NCBI RefSeq assembly: GCF_019112545.1
Contig: NW_025064886.1
Coordinates: forward strand, 805,225 to 869,224
Direction of reading: 5' to 3'
Origin: Guyanagaster necrorhizus
Taxonomy: Eukaryota > Basidiomycota > Agaricomycetes > Agaricales > Physalacriaceae
Length of the DNA stretch: 64,000 bases
This document shows positions 34,832 through 46,247 of the stretch, piece after piece. The position numbers were made by a program, and so were the translations under genes. How positions within the stretch are numbered: position 1 is the first letter of the stretch; the number at the start of each line of letters is the position of its first letter. The notes below the pieces were generated by a model that worked only from the letters and a program-made list of their open reading frames with translations, had not been told where the DNA came from and did not search any database.

Positions 34832-36394
34832 GTTTGGGCATTTCCCACAGAATGGAAGATGAAGGAGCGGACAAACATAATACCAGCACGACGTGTATGG
34901 TTGATAAACCCTTCTGGGCCGTTGCAACCAGTGCAAACTTTGTTCATAGCGGTGCATTCTTACTTCAACAGCTGCGCTATTATCTTTCTGTCACATAACA
35001 CCATGGAACGCTACGGCCACGCACTTGAACCAGGAGAGGCGGCTCTTGTTCTCCATCAATCATCTTGGACTCGAAATATTGGATAACAACTCAATCTAGG
35101 ATCCTACCGTTTGTCTGATTGTTTTCTCTCTAGAGGACAATGCATCAATCGTTTCGAAGACGATTCAAGTGATCATCCAGCAATTCTAGCACCGGCACAG
35201 AGCTTCTCTTTGAGCGGTCCAAATAAGGAAGTAGTTGTACTCCCGTCTATAAAGTTGAAAGTTCACTTTCTTCCATACTCCAGAACCATTTTCTTCCTTC
35301 CCGTTAAGTCTTGTGGCCAGTAGCTCTGACAGACTGCACCGACCATGTGTCCACATCTCATATCTATCTCCTCCAGCCTTCGTTCCGGATAGCCGGATTG
35401 AAAGTATATCGGAGTCAACAAGTGATGTCCTATCTGAAGCAGGTATGTGATCCTATCCTATTCGCGCTGAACGTGAGAGTCGAATTTACTGATGTTGGCC
35501 TCTACTTACAGGTACACCAACATCCGGTTCCCAGTCTAGCCGATCACCTGGTCTGTTACCACGCGTACAGTCACCATGTACTCTGGAGCTAATTGACGAA
35601 TTGGCCGACATCATGAACGAACTAGGTTCGTGTCTAGAGATAGCCAAACGCTATCCCTATCCCCGTCTCTGAGCTTTACTAGTCGATCATCCGAAAACAG
35701 TCTTAGTTCAATCGGATACAAAACTATGTTAACCCAACTCCGGGATGCCTTACGTCCACTCATTAGCCTGCTCATTAACGGTCATCGGTGCCGGGATTGC
35801 GAAGTGGCACTGCTCAAGCCGGGCTGCATTACTTTCACTGGTAGTGCGCCTCCCTACTTGCAGGAACTACGGAGCTCCTACTCTAAAGCTACGTTTGGAT
35901 TGTTGTTCTTCATCTAAAGAAGGCTTTAGGAACGTATCTTTGGGATGGATGTTGTTCCTGCATACTGTTTTCGACCTTGGCGTTGTATTTTGCAAAGCGC
36001 TGGGAACTTGCGGACGATTATGTCCATCAAGGCGCTTCTTTTGCGACTTTGTTGTTCCTTATCAATCAGCTTGGGCTCGAAATATTGGAGTCACCCTCTT
36101 GAACGAAGAGTTGCTGGTTGCGAGGGCTTTCGATGGATGTGATCATCAAGCAATCTCAACGATGACCTTGTTTGTCAAGCTAACTATCACGTCGACTTTT
36201 TGTAAATGGCTTCTCGTTCCACAACCTGTACGTCTAATGTTCATCGTTTGTGACCAAGAACTGTTATGGTAATGAACGACATTAGTATTTGATAAATTCA
36301 AAAAAAGGAGTCTCCAAGTCGAGCAAAAGACCGTCTTCGGCACAAGGTCTGTCGAAGTTTTTGGAAATGAACTGTCGAGCCGTCTTTTACTCGT
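34832..36394 (+). other. Unresolved hypothetical region with internal repeat
   Basis: No family recognised. Several stretches look coding but do not join cleanly: TPTSGSQSSRSPGLLPRVQS with LELIDELADIMNELG (35517-35627), LRDALRPLISLLINGHRCRD and PGCITFTGSAPPYLQELR (35730-35900), and LALYFAKRWELADDYVHQGA with FATLLFLINQLGLEILESPS then a stop (about 35975-36108). A diverged copy of the last part, LLFSINHLGLEILDNNSI, lies at 35048-35100. It may be a decayed tandem duplicate pair of an unknown gene. Confidence 0.35.
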
Positions 36395-36832
36395 ATGCCA
36401 ACTAGCCCTGACGTCGGGTCAATCGCTCCTCATCAGGATTCAAGACTACTTCAAAATCAAGATACTGAGAGACAACACAATTACGAGGACGTTCTAGATG
36501 TTGGACGTTCACTGCCACCTCAGAACGAACCCGGAGTAACCTTGACAAGCCCAGAGGGCTGCTGTACACAAGATCAACTTCAAACGAGATGCATTGAAAA
36601 TTCATACTAATTTTAAGATTCTCTCAGGTATTATTCCTCCTGCATCAGCATCCCAGCCGACAAATCAAAGGTCTGGCATGAGCAGAGTCTTCCCGACCAA
36701 CATGTTTCCCCGCCGGCCTCACATGAGCCGCACTAGTAGGCTTTCGAGCGATCCCCGTGTCCGGCGCGAGCATTCGCCCGCGCTTCACTCTTCTTTCGGC
36801 CCAGATCTGCCCTCGTCAGAGTAAAGTGACGT
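36395..36832 (+). other. Possible 5' exons of a hypothetical gene
   Basis: An open stretch MPTSPDVGSIAPHQDSRLLQ ends at 36610. A GT/AG-bounded Ser/Arg/Pro-rich stretch (MSRVFPTNMFPRRPHMSRTS) then follows to 36824. Both are low complexity and match nothing I know. They may precede the Ser-rich frame at 36834. Confidence 0.25.
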
Positions 36833-36833
36833 C

Positions 36834-37457
36834 GTGTCCTTTCTACCCTTCTCAACCCCTCACTTCATTGATGGAAACAGGAATCCAGGTTGGCTCTGCG
36901 AAAGAGCACCTCCACAACCAGACATGGTGTCAACGCCTTCGTCCTCTAAATCTCCAACTTCCTCCAAACTGACATCTTCATCTTCCCGAACAACGCCTCT
37001 GTCCTTATCCGAGAAGCGTTCTTTCAGCAGAGGGATACCGTCAGTACGTTCCACATCGAGCTCTAGCAGCAACCCTTCCATAGCTTTGGTCGGGTATTGC
37101 GATCAGCTCGACCTCTTTCGACACCAAATCGACTCCCATAGAGAAATGGTTACTGAATCGCACAAATGTACATCCTATCGGTCATCGCTAATGAAACCTC
37201 ATCGCCTTCCGATTTCTGCCCAAGCGCCGTACATGTCAGAGGCCCAGGCTGATCCTAAATCATTGGGATATGTTTTAGCAGCATGTGCTGTCTGCTTACG
37301 TGCGTATTGCGAGGGGTGTGAAAAGAAAATCAAAGAGCCTAGGGAAGGGGATACGTGGTTCAGCACCGCCCTCAATTGCTGCGAGAAGGTTAGAGTAAGA
37401 GGACTTATCAACGTTCTCAGTGATCTGGACGTTGAAGTTGAGGGAGCTCCTGGATAA
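36834..37457 (+). CDS. Hypothetical Ser-rich protein
   Basis: Open frame of about 207 codons. A Ser/Thr/Pro-rich N-terminal half (TPSSSKSPTSSKLTSSSSRT) is followed by SIALVGYCDQLDLFRHQIDS and a Cys-containing C-terminal half (YVLAACAVCLRAYCEGCEKK, STALNCCEKVRVRGLINVLS). No family recognised. The antisense strand is also open here, so coding status is uncertain. Confidence 0.35.
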   Translation: MSFLPFSTPHFIDGNRNPGWLCERAPPQPDMVSTPSSSKSPTSSKLTSSSSRTTPLSLSEKRSFSRGIPSVRSTSSSSSNPSIALVGYCDQLDLFRHQIDSHREMVTESHKCTSYRSSLMKPHRLPISAQAPYMSEAQADPKSLGYVLAACAVCLRAYCEGCEKKIKEPREGDTWFSTALNCCEKVRVRGLINVLSDLDVEVEGAPG

Positions 37458-37685
37458 ATACCTTTCTCGGCAGGCACTCTGTTGCAACTCATCAACCACC
37501 ATTTTATTCGCAGGTCAAGTGTCGGAGGCACTTGTGAAATGGGGCTGCAGATGAGCGAGATACTTGTTTGTGGCATATGTACAGAATATTTCGCCGTATT
37601 CTTACCGGTAAAAGTTGATGAAATATGTAGCAGAAGACAGCCCTGTGAGGTGCACAGCCACCTAACCTTGTGATTTGGTACCACT

Positions 37686-38626
37686 ATGGCTGAGCAGGCT
37701 GAACTTGCGTTCGTGACAACATTTCTAAACACGATAACATCGCAGCCCGTCGCGTACCCTGATGACTACCACCAGCCGCCTGAGAACTCGTTGAAGAAGG
37801 TGCCTGTGCTACAGGTAGGAGCTATGCTGGTCGTCGTTCTGTACTGAAGAGCCTGAATATAGGTACCGCTGCCTGCACTGCCCCAGCGGAAACAAGAAGA
37901 GGCAGGATCGTCATCATCGGGTGAGAGCGTCATTTATTAGGAGCCAGCCATTGTCTGATTACATATAAAGCGATTACCCTCACCTTCAAATCGCTCAAAC
38001 CCGCTTCATCGACAACCCTCAGAGTATTTCCCTCTGATACCGTTCTTTCTATCAAATCCCAGCTCTCTCCAGCAAATCCAGCTGCTGTTCGTCTCCTGCT
38101 CAAAGGCAAGGCCCTCGCTGACAATAAGCTCCTGCTCGAGTACCCTGTTCACGACGGCGACGTTGTCAATCTCATTCTCAAAGACACTCCCCCTGTAATT
38201 GCTGCACCCACTCCAATGAAGCCAGCACCTATCACCATCGCCACCCCCGCTGCACCCTCTCGTCATACCCGTATCCCATCCGTCGTGCTCTCGCCTTCTC
38301 CATCTCCATCGGCGGAAAGGCCTGCCGACATCTCCCTTTCCCTCGATACCAACCCCCCTTCACCCACACGTCCTTCTACCTCTACATATCACCACACGCT
38401 TGCCAAACCAGAGATGTGGGACCGGCTGTATTCCTTCCTGAGGTAAGGGCCTATCGTTGTTCACCCACCATGTTTACTGAGGTCTTGCAGATCAGAATTC
38501 ACCACAGATTCGGATGCCCAACAGGCTTTCGAAGACTTTCTGCGCGCAGGCAAGACGGCTCTCACTGCCAACGAGGTCGCGCGCATTAGAGATCATGTTG
38601 GTGTCGTAGGAATGGCGGGGACGTAG
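37686..38626 (+). CDS. Get5/Mdy2-like ubiquitin-like-domain protein
   Basis: Likely Get5 of the GET pathway, which with Get4 hands tail-anchored proteins from Sgt2 to Get3 in the cytosol. The N-terminal region MAEQAELAFVTTFLNTITSQ, PVAYPDDYHQPPENSLKK fits the Get4-binding segment. The central ubiquitin-like domain reads ITLTFKSLKPASSTTLRVFP, SDTVLSIKSQLS, AAVRLLLKGKALADNKLLLE, YPVHDGDVVNLILK. A Pro/Ser/Thr linker follows, then a short C-terminal domain EMWDRLYSFLR, EFTTDSDAQQAFEDFLRA, as in the Get5 homodimerisation domain. Three introns, ending at about 37861, 37969 and 38490. Confidence 0.85.
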
Positions 38627-39492
38627 CCAGTTTGATTGTTAAATAATAGTACAATAGTATACTCGCTTTGTTCAAAGAAGGTAACAATGTTTCAGACAAA
38701 TGGAACGCATGGCCTACTGTCTTTTCAACTTGGAGATAGGTGACTATAATCCGTGTCATTTTCAAAACTGAGAGGATGAGCAAGTGATTGCTATTTTTCG
38801 ACTTGCTCTTAACCGTCGTGCCATATATTTCTGCTTCTTGAAATCATCTCCGACCCTCTCTTTGGTCGCAATTACCGTTTGCCATAGAGACATCGTGATG
38901 GTCAGCAAAGACTCGGCTGCGCTTGCGAGATAGAGACAGGTTGAGTGAGTATGTCACCCAAGGTTAGGATCAGAGAAGCACTGATATTTCTAAAGAGACA
39001 ACACCAATGAAAGTGCAACATTGCTAGGCATCCTTTGAATCGGAAATCTGTCGCTCTGAACAAAACAAGACCGTCAGCGTAGGCTTGATAGAACGGTGCA
39101 ATGGCGAGGTACTCGTTGATGCGGAGCTACCATCGTATCCCACTGCAACCACAATGAAGATGCAACATGAAGAACAATCTGATCACTCGAAATGAGTTCG
39201 AAAAGGTACGTCTTCTCCCTTTTTCCATGTGTTTGCAATGCATCTCAAGTGAAAATAGAATGGCTCGCCCTGAGATGACCTGAACTCCGCCTCGTTTGTG
39301 ATCAGACTGGCGAATCATATAGCTCTCTTTCCTCCCGATCTATCACGGACATGTCCAAGTTCCATCGAAAGACTGACTCCCTTCACACAGGTCTAGCCTG
39401 TTCATTAACCCGGCCTTTTGGTGGTGGATTCGTGATTTACGGAATCCCGGTAATGAGGCAGAACCGGTCCGCACTGCATCAAATTACAGACT
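38627..39492. other. Intergenic, nothing recognised
   Basis: About 870 bp. Only short frames without motifs on either strand. Confidence 0.45.
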
Positions 39493-39738
39493 CTATCTCG
39501 CTTGACTACAGCTGCTCATAGATTCGGAATGAAGAACGCTCGATAGAGTCTTGAGCTCATCAAAACATGTTCCAGATACAGTTGCCCTTTTGGTGGTACG
39601 GACGGACGTTTTGTCAAATGCAACTGCCATCGGTGGGAACTCATCATCGGTGCAGATGGTTATCTTCAAATTAGGAAGATCAACATAGTCATCTTTCAAA
39701 GAACCTACTCCCGTGTTTCGTGAAGGGGCTGATGCCAT
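39493..39738 (-). CDS. Small hypothetical protein
   Basis: Single open frame of 81 codons: MASAPSRNTGVGSLKDDYVD, LPNLKITICTDDEFPPMAV, AFDKTSVRTTKRATVSGTC. No family recognised. Its start lies only 16 bp from the TATA box at 39754-39760, which suits the membrane-protein gene on the other strand better. It could be a spurious frame. Confidence 0.35.
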   Translation of the reverse strand: MASAPSRNTGVGSLKDDYVDLPNLKITICTDDEFPPMAVAFDKTSVRTTKRATVSGTCFDELKTLSSVLHSESMSSCSQAR

Positions 39739-39753
39739 TGTACAGTGGATGTC

Positions 39754-39760
39754 TATATAA
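39754..39760 (+). promoter_or_regulatory. TATA box of the 7TM1 gene
   Basis: TATATAA, 75 bp before the start codon at 39835. Confidence 0.6.
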
Positions 39761-39834
39761 ATAGTAAGCTGGGAGGATGATCCCCACTTCCCAGCTGTTC
39801 ATCCATCTCCCTTTCTTTTCAGACATCCCCGGCA

Positions 39835-41118
39835 ATGTCTAATGAAACGGATGTTCCGAATCTCAGCGACGCCCAAATTGCGTTCATATTCCGTGATTTC
39901 GACTCTAATTTGAATCCGACCATTCTCTTCGCATTCTTGCATGGTGCGTTCCTTCCTCTCGTTGTACACTTGCTCATGAACACGCTACATAGGCTTGTAT
40001 ACCTGTATAATCTCCGTCGCTGGATGGAAAATTCGTGAGTACAAGGTCTCTTCTGTCATCTCTGCAACGTGACGTAACACGTCCTCTGCAGTTGTAAGCA
40101 AATACCAGGGTCCCAAGCGCAACATGTCCATCGTCATCGGCATTATCTACGTTATGGCAACAATCAGCTTAGCGTTCAGTTGGTCATTCACACGCTATGC
40201 ATTCATCAAAAACGGAGAAACCTTTTGGACCGTATATCAGGCTCTTATCAATCACTCAAGGTCGCTGGTTGCGACTCGAGTGGGGATGACTGTCACCAGC
40301 TGCATTGGTACCATTTTTGCGGACGCTACCCTCGTAAGGTCTCTGTTGGTTCTTCCTCTACACCAACTAATGTCTTATCGGCTCTAGATCTGGCGCTGCT
40401 TTGTACTCTGGGGCCGGCGCTGGACAACGATTGTGCCTCCCATTGTGCTTCTGATTTGCACCATCAGTACGTTCAAGTCGTAACATGCTTAAATGCCAAC
40501 TTAAACAATATATTAATTAGCATTCAAAATCATTGAAACCCACGGCAGATTGCACGACAACTTTGAACACACACCTTGGCTCATGGTCTACGTGTCCTTC
40601 GCCATGGCTACCGCCCTTTGGTGCACCGTACTTATCACTTACCGCCTTATCACGTCCCCTCTGGAGAAAGACGGAACAGAGGATGGACCATCGCTGTACC
40701 ATCGCACCGTCGAGCTCTTCGTCGAATCCGCCATTGTCTACTCTGTTGGCCTCATCCTCTACGCAGTCTTCGTCGCTCGCACCGAGTGGACTTACTACTA
40801 CCTTGAACCAGTAGCAGAGATTTCAGGAGTACATTTCCGTTCGATCTCTTTACGTCTCATCCTAACTGGAATGTTTGCTAATAGGCAGTTGCGCCCACCC
40901 TCCTCTTGGGACGCATCTTGACGGGCTTTGCGCGCCCCTACGATTCCTGGCAAGGTAGCGTTCCGGCTACGAAGGCCGTTGAGGAGAAGAAGCCTCAGGC
41001 TCAGACAAACCCAATCAGCTCTGCCACGCGTACTGTCACGTTTGCTGACGAAGTTCGCACTCAGAGTCAGCCTGAGAATGCGAATCCGGCCCCGGCTGTT
41101 ACAGGGAAAAGCGGCTGA
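39835..41118 (+). CDS. Multi-pass membrane protein, paralogue 7TM1
   Basis: Intact member of an Agaricomycete-type multi-pass membrane family (about seven helices, commonly annotated only as integral membrane protein). Order: MSNETDVPNLSDAQIAFIFR, LYTCIISVAGWKI, MSIVIGIIYVMATISLAFSW, SFTRYAFIKNGETFWTVYQA, SLVATRVGMTVTSCIGTIFA, IWRCFVLWGRRWTTIVPPIV, LMVYVSFAMATALWCTVLIT, ESAIVYSVGLILYAVFVART, LLLGRILTGFARPYDSWQGS, then a hydrophilic tail ending VTGKSG. W-R-C(W)-x-x-W-G-R-R-W and the terminal LLxGRxxxG...DSWQGS motif are shared with the paralogues at 46.2-47.6 and 50.1-51.9 kb. Function unknown. Five or so introns. Confidence 0.82.
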
Positions 41119-42181
41119 AACTTTCCCTCCTCCTTCATTTGCCGTCTAGTATATTATATAAAGTAATCGTGTGTTTCTACGTCCTCCATCTGAAATGCTT
41201 TCGCTACAACTCCAAATTAGACTACCTGTGTACTTTCCCTCCAAATTCAAGGATCATATTTATTGACATTACTGGAGAGTTGAGGCACGAAACAACACCG
41301 ACGTACGTTGTCGTCAAAACTACGGCCTTACGAGGTCTGTGGGATATGACCTGCAGCCGGTCTATATGTGGCTCTTTCAGCCACCCGCGTAGTTTCCAGA
41401 CAGTTATCATATAGCGGCAACATATGAATCTTAACGAGTTGGAAGAAGTCGGTGTCGCTCTAGGGTTGAGCGCGCCACGCCTGCCTAGGTAGTGCAAGGT
41501 CAACGAAGAGCGGGATCTTGATGGACAGCGAGAATTGGCAACCCACAGTTGCATAGCCACGTCGTCCTTGCATTTTGAACATGATCGCCCTGGATATAAC
41601 TTAGCTCGGAAGGACAAGTCGTCGAGTTCGGCTGTGCTGAAAACTTATTTGAAGGGTGAAATGCAGCATGGTGACGGAAAATTCATCTTGCTGTGAGAAG
41701 CGCCTGTACGCCGCCAACCATGCGATGGTCATCTTATATCTCACGTTTCCCTCTTGCCGGCGATAAGGTTGGCCAAATAGCTTTGTTCGACAAGAATCGA
41801 CAGCTAACACGTTGATGGCAGTTCGTATAATCATGTCGACGGTCAAAGTGAACAATTCTATTGCCAGTTGTCAGGTTTTACTTCCAGCAGGACCAGATTT
41901 AATTCTCATGCCATGCAATGACCCCTAATTTCATTGCAAAGAACACTGGGGTTAATCAAGATCCTACACGTCTCACAGGACGACGGGTCCTATATAAGGA
42001 AGGACAGCGTGGTCCCAAGACGTTGACTATGACCGCTCAGACAAGCATTCCACTGCATCTTACCGACGATAAAAAAGTACCGAAATGTCAGTAGTCGGTG
42101 GTAGTACGTCGATGTAGATTCCAACCCGACAAGCTTCCCTACAATACTGATCCCCAAAACACTACCTTTTGACGGGTCCCC
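41119..42181. other. Intergenic with an orphan promoter-like segment
   Basis: About 1.06 kb. A TATA box, CTATATAAGG, at 41990-41999 is followed 30 bp later by ATG at 42029 opening a 21-codon frame (MTAQTSIPLHLTDDKKVPKC). It runs towards the 3' end of the GMC oxidase gene. No further exons recognised. Confidence 0.4.
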
Positions 42182-44223
42182 TCACGGAGCTTCGACCGGC
42201 AAACCGTATGCCAGCTTGATGATATCCGCTGCCCTCTCTGCCACCGCGTACACTGCGGCAGACGTATGCGCTGCCGGCAACCTAGGAATCACACTCGCAT
42301 CCACGATCCTCAACCCACTCGCCCCCTTCACCCTCAAATCTGGATCCACAACACCCCAATCCGCTCCTTCGGGCGACATACTCGCCGTACTGACCGGGTG
42401 GAAGAACGACACCGCATTTTGACGGATGAACTCGTCGAGTTCCTCGTCCGTGGTCGCATTGTTATTGAGTGAGCCTAAGATGTAGCCCTCCCACGCGGGG
42501 CCGCTGAAGAACCGCCGGGCGGCCCGGATAGATTCCCGTACGATGAGGATGTCGACTGGCGCAGTGAGGAGGGCGGGGTTGACTAGGGGTCTGGAGAAGG
42601 GGTCGGAGGAGTTGATGGATACTGATCCTCGCGAGGCCGGTGATACGCATGCTGTTGGAACGTTTATGTAGTTGCCGCTTCCTCCGCCACTAGCTAATCC
42701 GTTCTAAAAAAGGATTAGAATATGCATACATACCTGTGTTATAGGACATACTTGGAATAAGAACTCATAATGTGCAGTCAAAGGCCCTGATGAAGGATCG
42801 GAATAATTCTCAAACACAGTCGAGTTGTCCGGGAGACGAAGCCAAGCAGCATGGTTCTCCGATGTGTCTGTAAGTAGCCCTGTCTTGTTCGTAGTCCATT
42901 CCTCTATCCATTCGTTCCGGAGAGTCTCGTTTCTGAGGACAATGTCGTACGTGTTGGTCGAGTTTACAACCAGGGTCGTGCTGACGCCGATGTGGTCGGT
43001 GAGGTTCTTTCCTACAGATGGAAGGGACAAGATGGTGGTTATACCCAGAGGCTCGAGCAGTCCAGGGTCACCAATTCCAGAATGAAGGAGGATAGTCGGC
43101 GTCATAACGGAACCAGCGGAGAGAATTATCTCATTTTTGGCAGTGATGATTTTGAGAGACTCTATGAAGCAGTATTAAATGCTGGCCAACGTTAATGCAC
43201 ATATATGCATACCATCAGCAGAGTCCAGCACTTCCACTGATCTCAAGTCCGTCATACCATCCACAGCAGGCACCACGCGAGATACCCGGGCATGCAATAG
43301 CACGTCTATGTTTTTCCTACCCTCATTCTCGGCGCGAAGTAAGTGTGCCTTTGCACTGGAGCGCTGTCCACCGTCCACAAGTGACTGAACCCATCCTATA
43401 CCTATATGTTCGCCAGAGTTCATGTCCACTCGGTATGGGAACTCTGCCAGCTCCTGTGTAGTGTTGACGACGCGTCCATCGAAGGGGAAGGGGTATCCTG
43501 GAAGACTAACACCGATCACGCCGTGGGTGCCATGGAAGGCAGGCAGGTATTGACCAGTAGTATTATGTCCGTCCCGAGGAACAATATTGAATTTCTCACC
43601 CTAATGAAGGTATTAGTATAAATCATATAATGGGATGGAGTCATACCTTCTTGAAGTACGGCAGCATGCTGTCCCATGACCAGCCTTCGTCTCCAGAAAA
43701 CTTGGCCCATGTGTCGATGTCGTCTGCTGAGCCACGAGTGTATACCAGGCAGTCTGAAAATTAAATTACTTGGCGAATTGGCGAATCCTTTATGCATGGC
43801 ACTCACTAACGGCACTCGATCCGCCCAAGCCAATACCCAACGGGTACGGAATACTTCTGCCATTGAGCTCTTCTTGTGGGACGGTTGTATAATTCCAATC
43901 GTAAGGCGTATTTGGCGTCAGCGTCGTGCAGAACAGCGGGATAGCAAGGGCGGGATCTACGGCTGGGTCGTTTTCACCCCCAGCCTCGAGTAATAACACG
44001 TTGACAGTGGGGTCTTCGCTCAGTCGGTCGGCCACTGTGCTTCCACCAGGACCACCTATAGCCGTTCCATTCGTCAGTACGGGCCGCATATGCCAGAACA
44101 CAAGGTACTTGTACCTCCGACGACGACAAAGTCATATGCGTCAAGACCTTTGAGGTCCGCAAAGTCATACAAAAACCTTGCACTGGTGCTCGAGATGAGG
44201 AGCGAGAGCAGAAAGAAGAACAT
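42182..44223 (-). CDS. Secreted GMC oxidoreductase, aryl-alcohol-oxidase-like
   Basis: FAD-dependent glucose-methanol-choline oxidoreductase, CAZy AA3_2-like. Such enzymes oxidise alcohols outside the cell and make hydrogen peroxide for lignin-degrading peroxidases. Signal peptide MFFFLLSLLISSTSA; FAD site DFVVVGGGPGGSTVADRLSE, VNVLLLEAGGEND; GIGLGGSSAVNCLVYTRGSA; AENEGRKNIDVLLHARVSRV; EIILSAGSVMTPTILLHSGI; GKNLTDHIGV; and the catalytic pair FFHPVSTASMSPEG and RLPAAHTSAAVYAVAERAAD. Several N-x-S/T sites (NSTNT, RNET, TNKT, PDNSTV, ENYS) suit a glycoprotein. The dinucleotide site reads GGGPGG where GGGTAG is usual. TATA-like sequence lies about 35 bp upstream of the start. Fully spliced frame looks intact. 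Confidence 0.92.
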
Positions 44224-44739
44224 GCTTGGCTGGGACTGGGTCTCCCACAGAGAGGGCTTATATTTCTGAAGTCAAAACATGTGCTTCGAAGCTTTCTCCC
44301 ACGGCACAAGAATCCGTGCACGGTGATGACCGCCATTGCACCCGAAAAGTAAAGCAATGAAGGGTCGTAGAGAGGGCGACAATATCAGTGACGTGAAGGA
44401 GAAGTGTCAACTCACACGTGTCTGTGTCTGGATACCTCGTGCAACCATCACCAGACCATCTAAACGCGGAAAACCACAGCTATATTCGCCATGTAGGCGG
44501 GGCTGCGGCCTCATGATCCACTGGGTGGCCCTGGACATCATCGGCCAACGTGACACTCAAGCTTTCCCTCGATTCTTCTTGGGTCCTAACCCAGATCTCA
44601 CTTCAGCGCAAGCGGGAGAACGATTCCCAAAGGAAAACGAGGATATCATGCTTCCCTTCTAGATGTCATTCATTCGGGCGAGCACCCGTAGAAGCGAAGC
44701 TCTAAAAACCTGCTAAGCGCCTGCAAGAGAGCGACACTG
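44224..44739. other. Intergenic, GMC promoter
   Basis: The minus strand holds ATATAAGCCC at about 44255-44265 as probable GMC TATA box. A plus-strand frame at 44336-44662 has no recognisable domain. Confidence 0.5.
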
Positions 44740-45360
44740 GTAGAGAAACTAATAGCTCACCTTTACAACCATTGCCCAGGCGGAGTTGTTACGAACCACT
44801 AAGACCACATATACGACCAAGTGGGCGGAGTAAAACGCCAAGGGTTCCACTAACAGTAGATTCTCTGATCCGTCCTTCGCCCGAACGATGGTAACAATAT
44901 GGTAGATAATAAGCAGTGTGCACAGTAGCATGACTGCAAGGATGGGGGATATGTAGGCCGGAATCCAGTAACAAGCCTGAGAGCTTCACGTTTTCCATGT
45001 GTACCGTGACGGACTTCAAGGCTGTGACAGAGATATGTCGATAAGATGGTATGACACTTGGCGGAACAGTAGAAGAAGAGTCGCAAGGTCGTTGTGAAGC
45101 CACACACCATCCAGCAACGCCATATCTCAATTCGACGTGAAAGCGAGCTAAAAAAATATTACCAACAACGAACCTGTGAAAAGATACCCGTCCATAACCA
45201 GCTTTTATCGCCGCTTCCCTAGAACCTTCGAGCTGCAAATACGCTGTCCAGAAGTTTTGTCTATCGCCGATGAATTCAGAGCGCACGTATAACCATGGTC
45301 GCAAAGTGGCACAGAGTAGGTGACGATAGCAGTCATCCAATAGGCAGGGACTACCCTCGT
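44740..45360 (-). pseudogene. Degenerate multi-pass membrane protein, paralogue 7TM2
   Basis: Pieces of the 7TM family in the right order but in different frames with gaps: PWLYVRSEFIGDRQNFWTAY (matching SYIRSAFIENGQSFRAIY of 7TM3), ISPILAVMLLCTLLIIYHIV (matching ISFILATTLWCTLFIIYRIL), and VEPLAFYSAHLVVYVVLVV. The N-terminal exon, the W-G-R-R-W region in frame and the DSWQGS tail were not found. Best read as a relic. Confidence 0.7.
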
Positions 45361-46247
45361 CTTATAAGCACACCATTATCCAGGAGACTAATGAAGGGCA
45401 AAAGATTATTATGATTCCATAACGAAGCCGGACATATCCTTCTTAGAATTCGATGCCATAGGTATAGCCTGACTTCAGCTATAAGGCACATCAACAAGGT
45501 TTTTGCAAAAGATAAGCAACAAGAGCGTACTCGCCGACACTGTGACTGGTGATCATTCTCCGAAGGCCCCGCAAGGTCACAGTTATTGCCTCAGTTCCTT
45601 GCTTCTTTCGCATCAGCCCTCCGCGAATCCACTGGTATGCTCTCAATGATAGGGCAATCCGGAGGGGGGTCTTCCATGGACTGTGACCATCCTGAAGCGA
45701 AGTTGACGTTCCAGAACGAGATATGCGTTGTTTTTACATATGTTTCTCAGGGAGAACAGCGCGAAAAATTGCCAGCGGTCGTGGTCGCGGAAAGGTTCGA
45801 AAAAATGGCTGTCCACATATGGCAATCACCGCCAAAGCTAAGTATTAGTGGTATTCAAAGTACGGAAATTTCTGAAAAGTAGCTTATACTTCTGGGTAAA
45901 GGGTGGGGTTCTTAGTATGAGTTACTTACATCATGAGCCATGAAGTGTCGATGAGCGATGGACACAAAAGCGAACGCAGAGATAGGGTGAAAAAGATCTA
46001 GTGCATTATACAGACGCAATAGGATCTAAGGAATATAACTATAAGAGGAGATAATGTACTAAATAAAAATCCAAATGATTCATAGATGGATGAGGAGTGT
46101 GAGAAAATTGATATAAAATCTGAGAGAAGGAGTGTTCGACTGCTTTACGCTGCGGGACGTCTCAAAAATTAGCAAAGCCCAACTCCCAGCAACCCAAGCC
46201 GAGTCCTCGGAGATCACCATCATGAGGGAGCGCGCCAATTCGCAAAG
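45361..46247. other. Intergenic, nothing certain
   Basis: About 890 bp. A plus-strand frame of 98 codons at 45586-45882 (MPQFLASFASALRESTGMLS) lacks any recognised domain. Confidence 0.4.

Noticed and set aside
37199..37732. 177-codon minus-strand frame
   Set aside because: Antisense to the Ser-rich hypothetical frame and the Get5 5' end; no domain or splice support.
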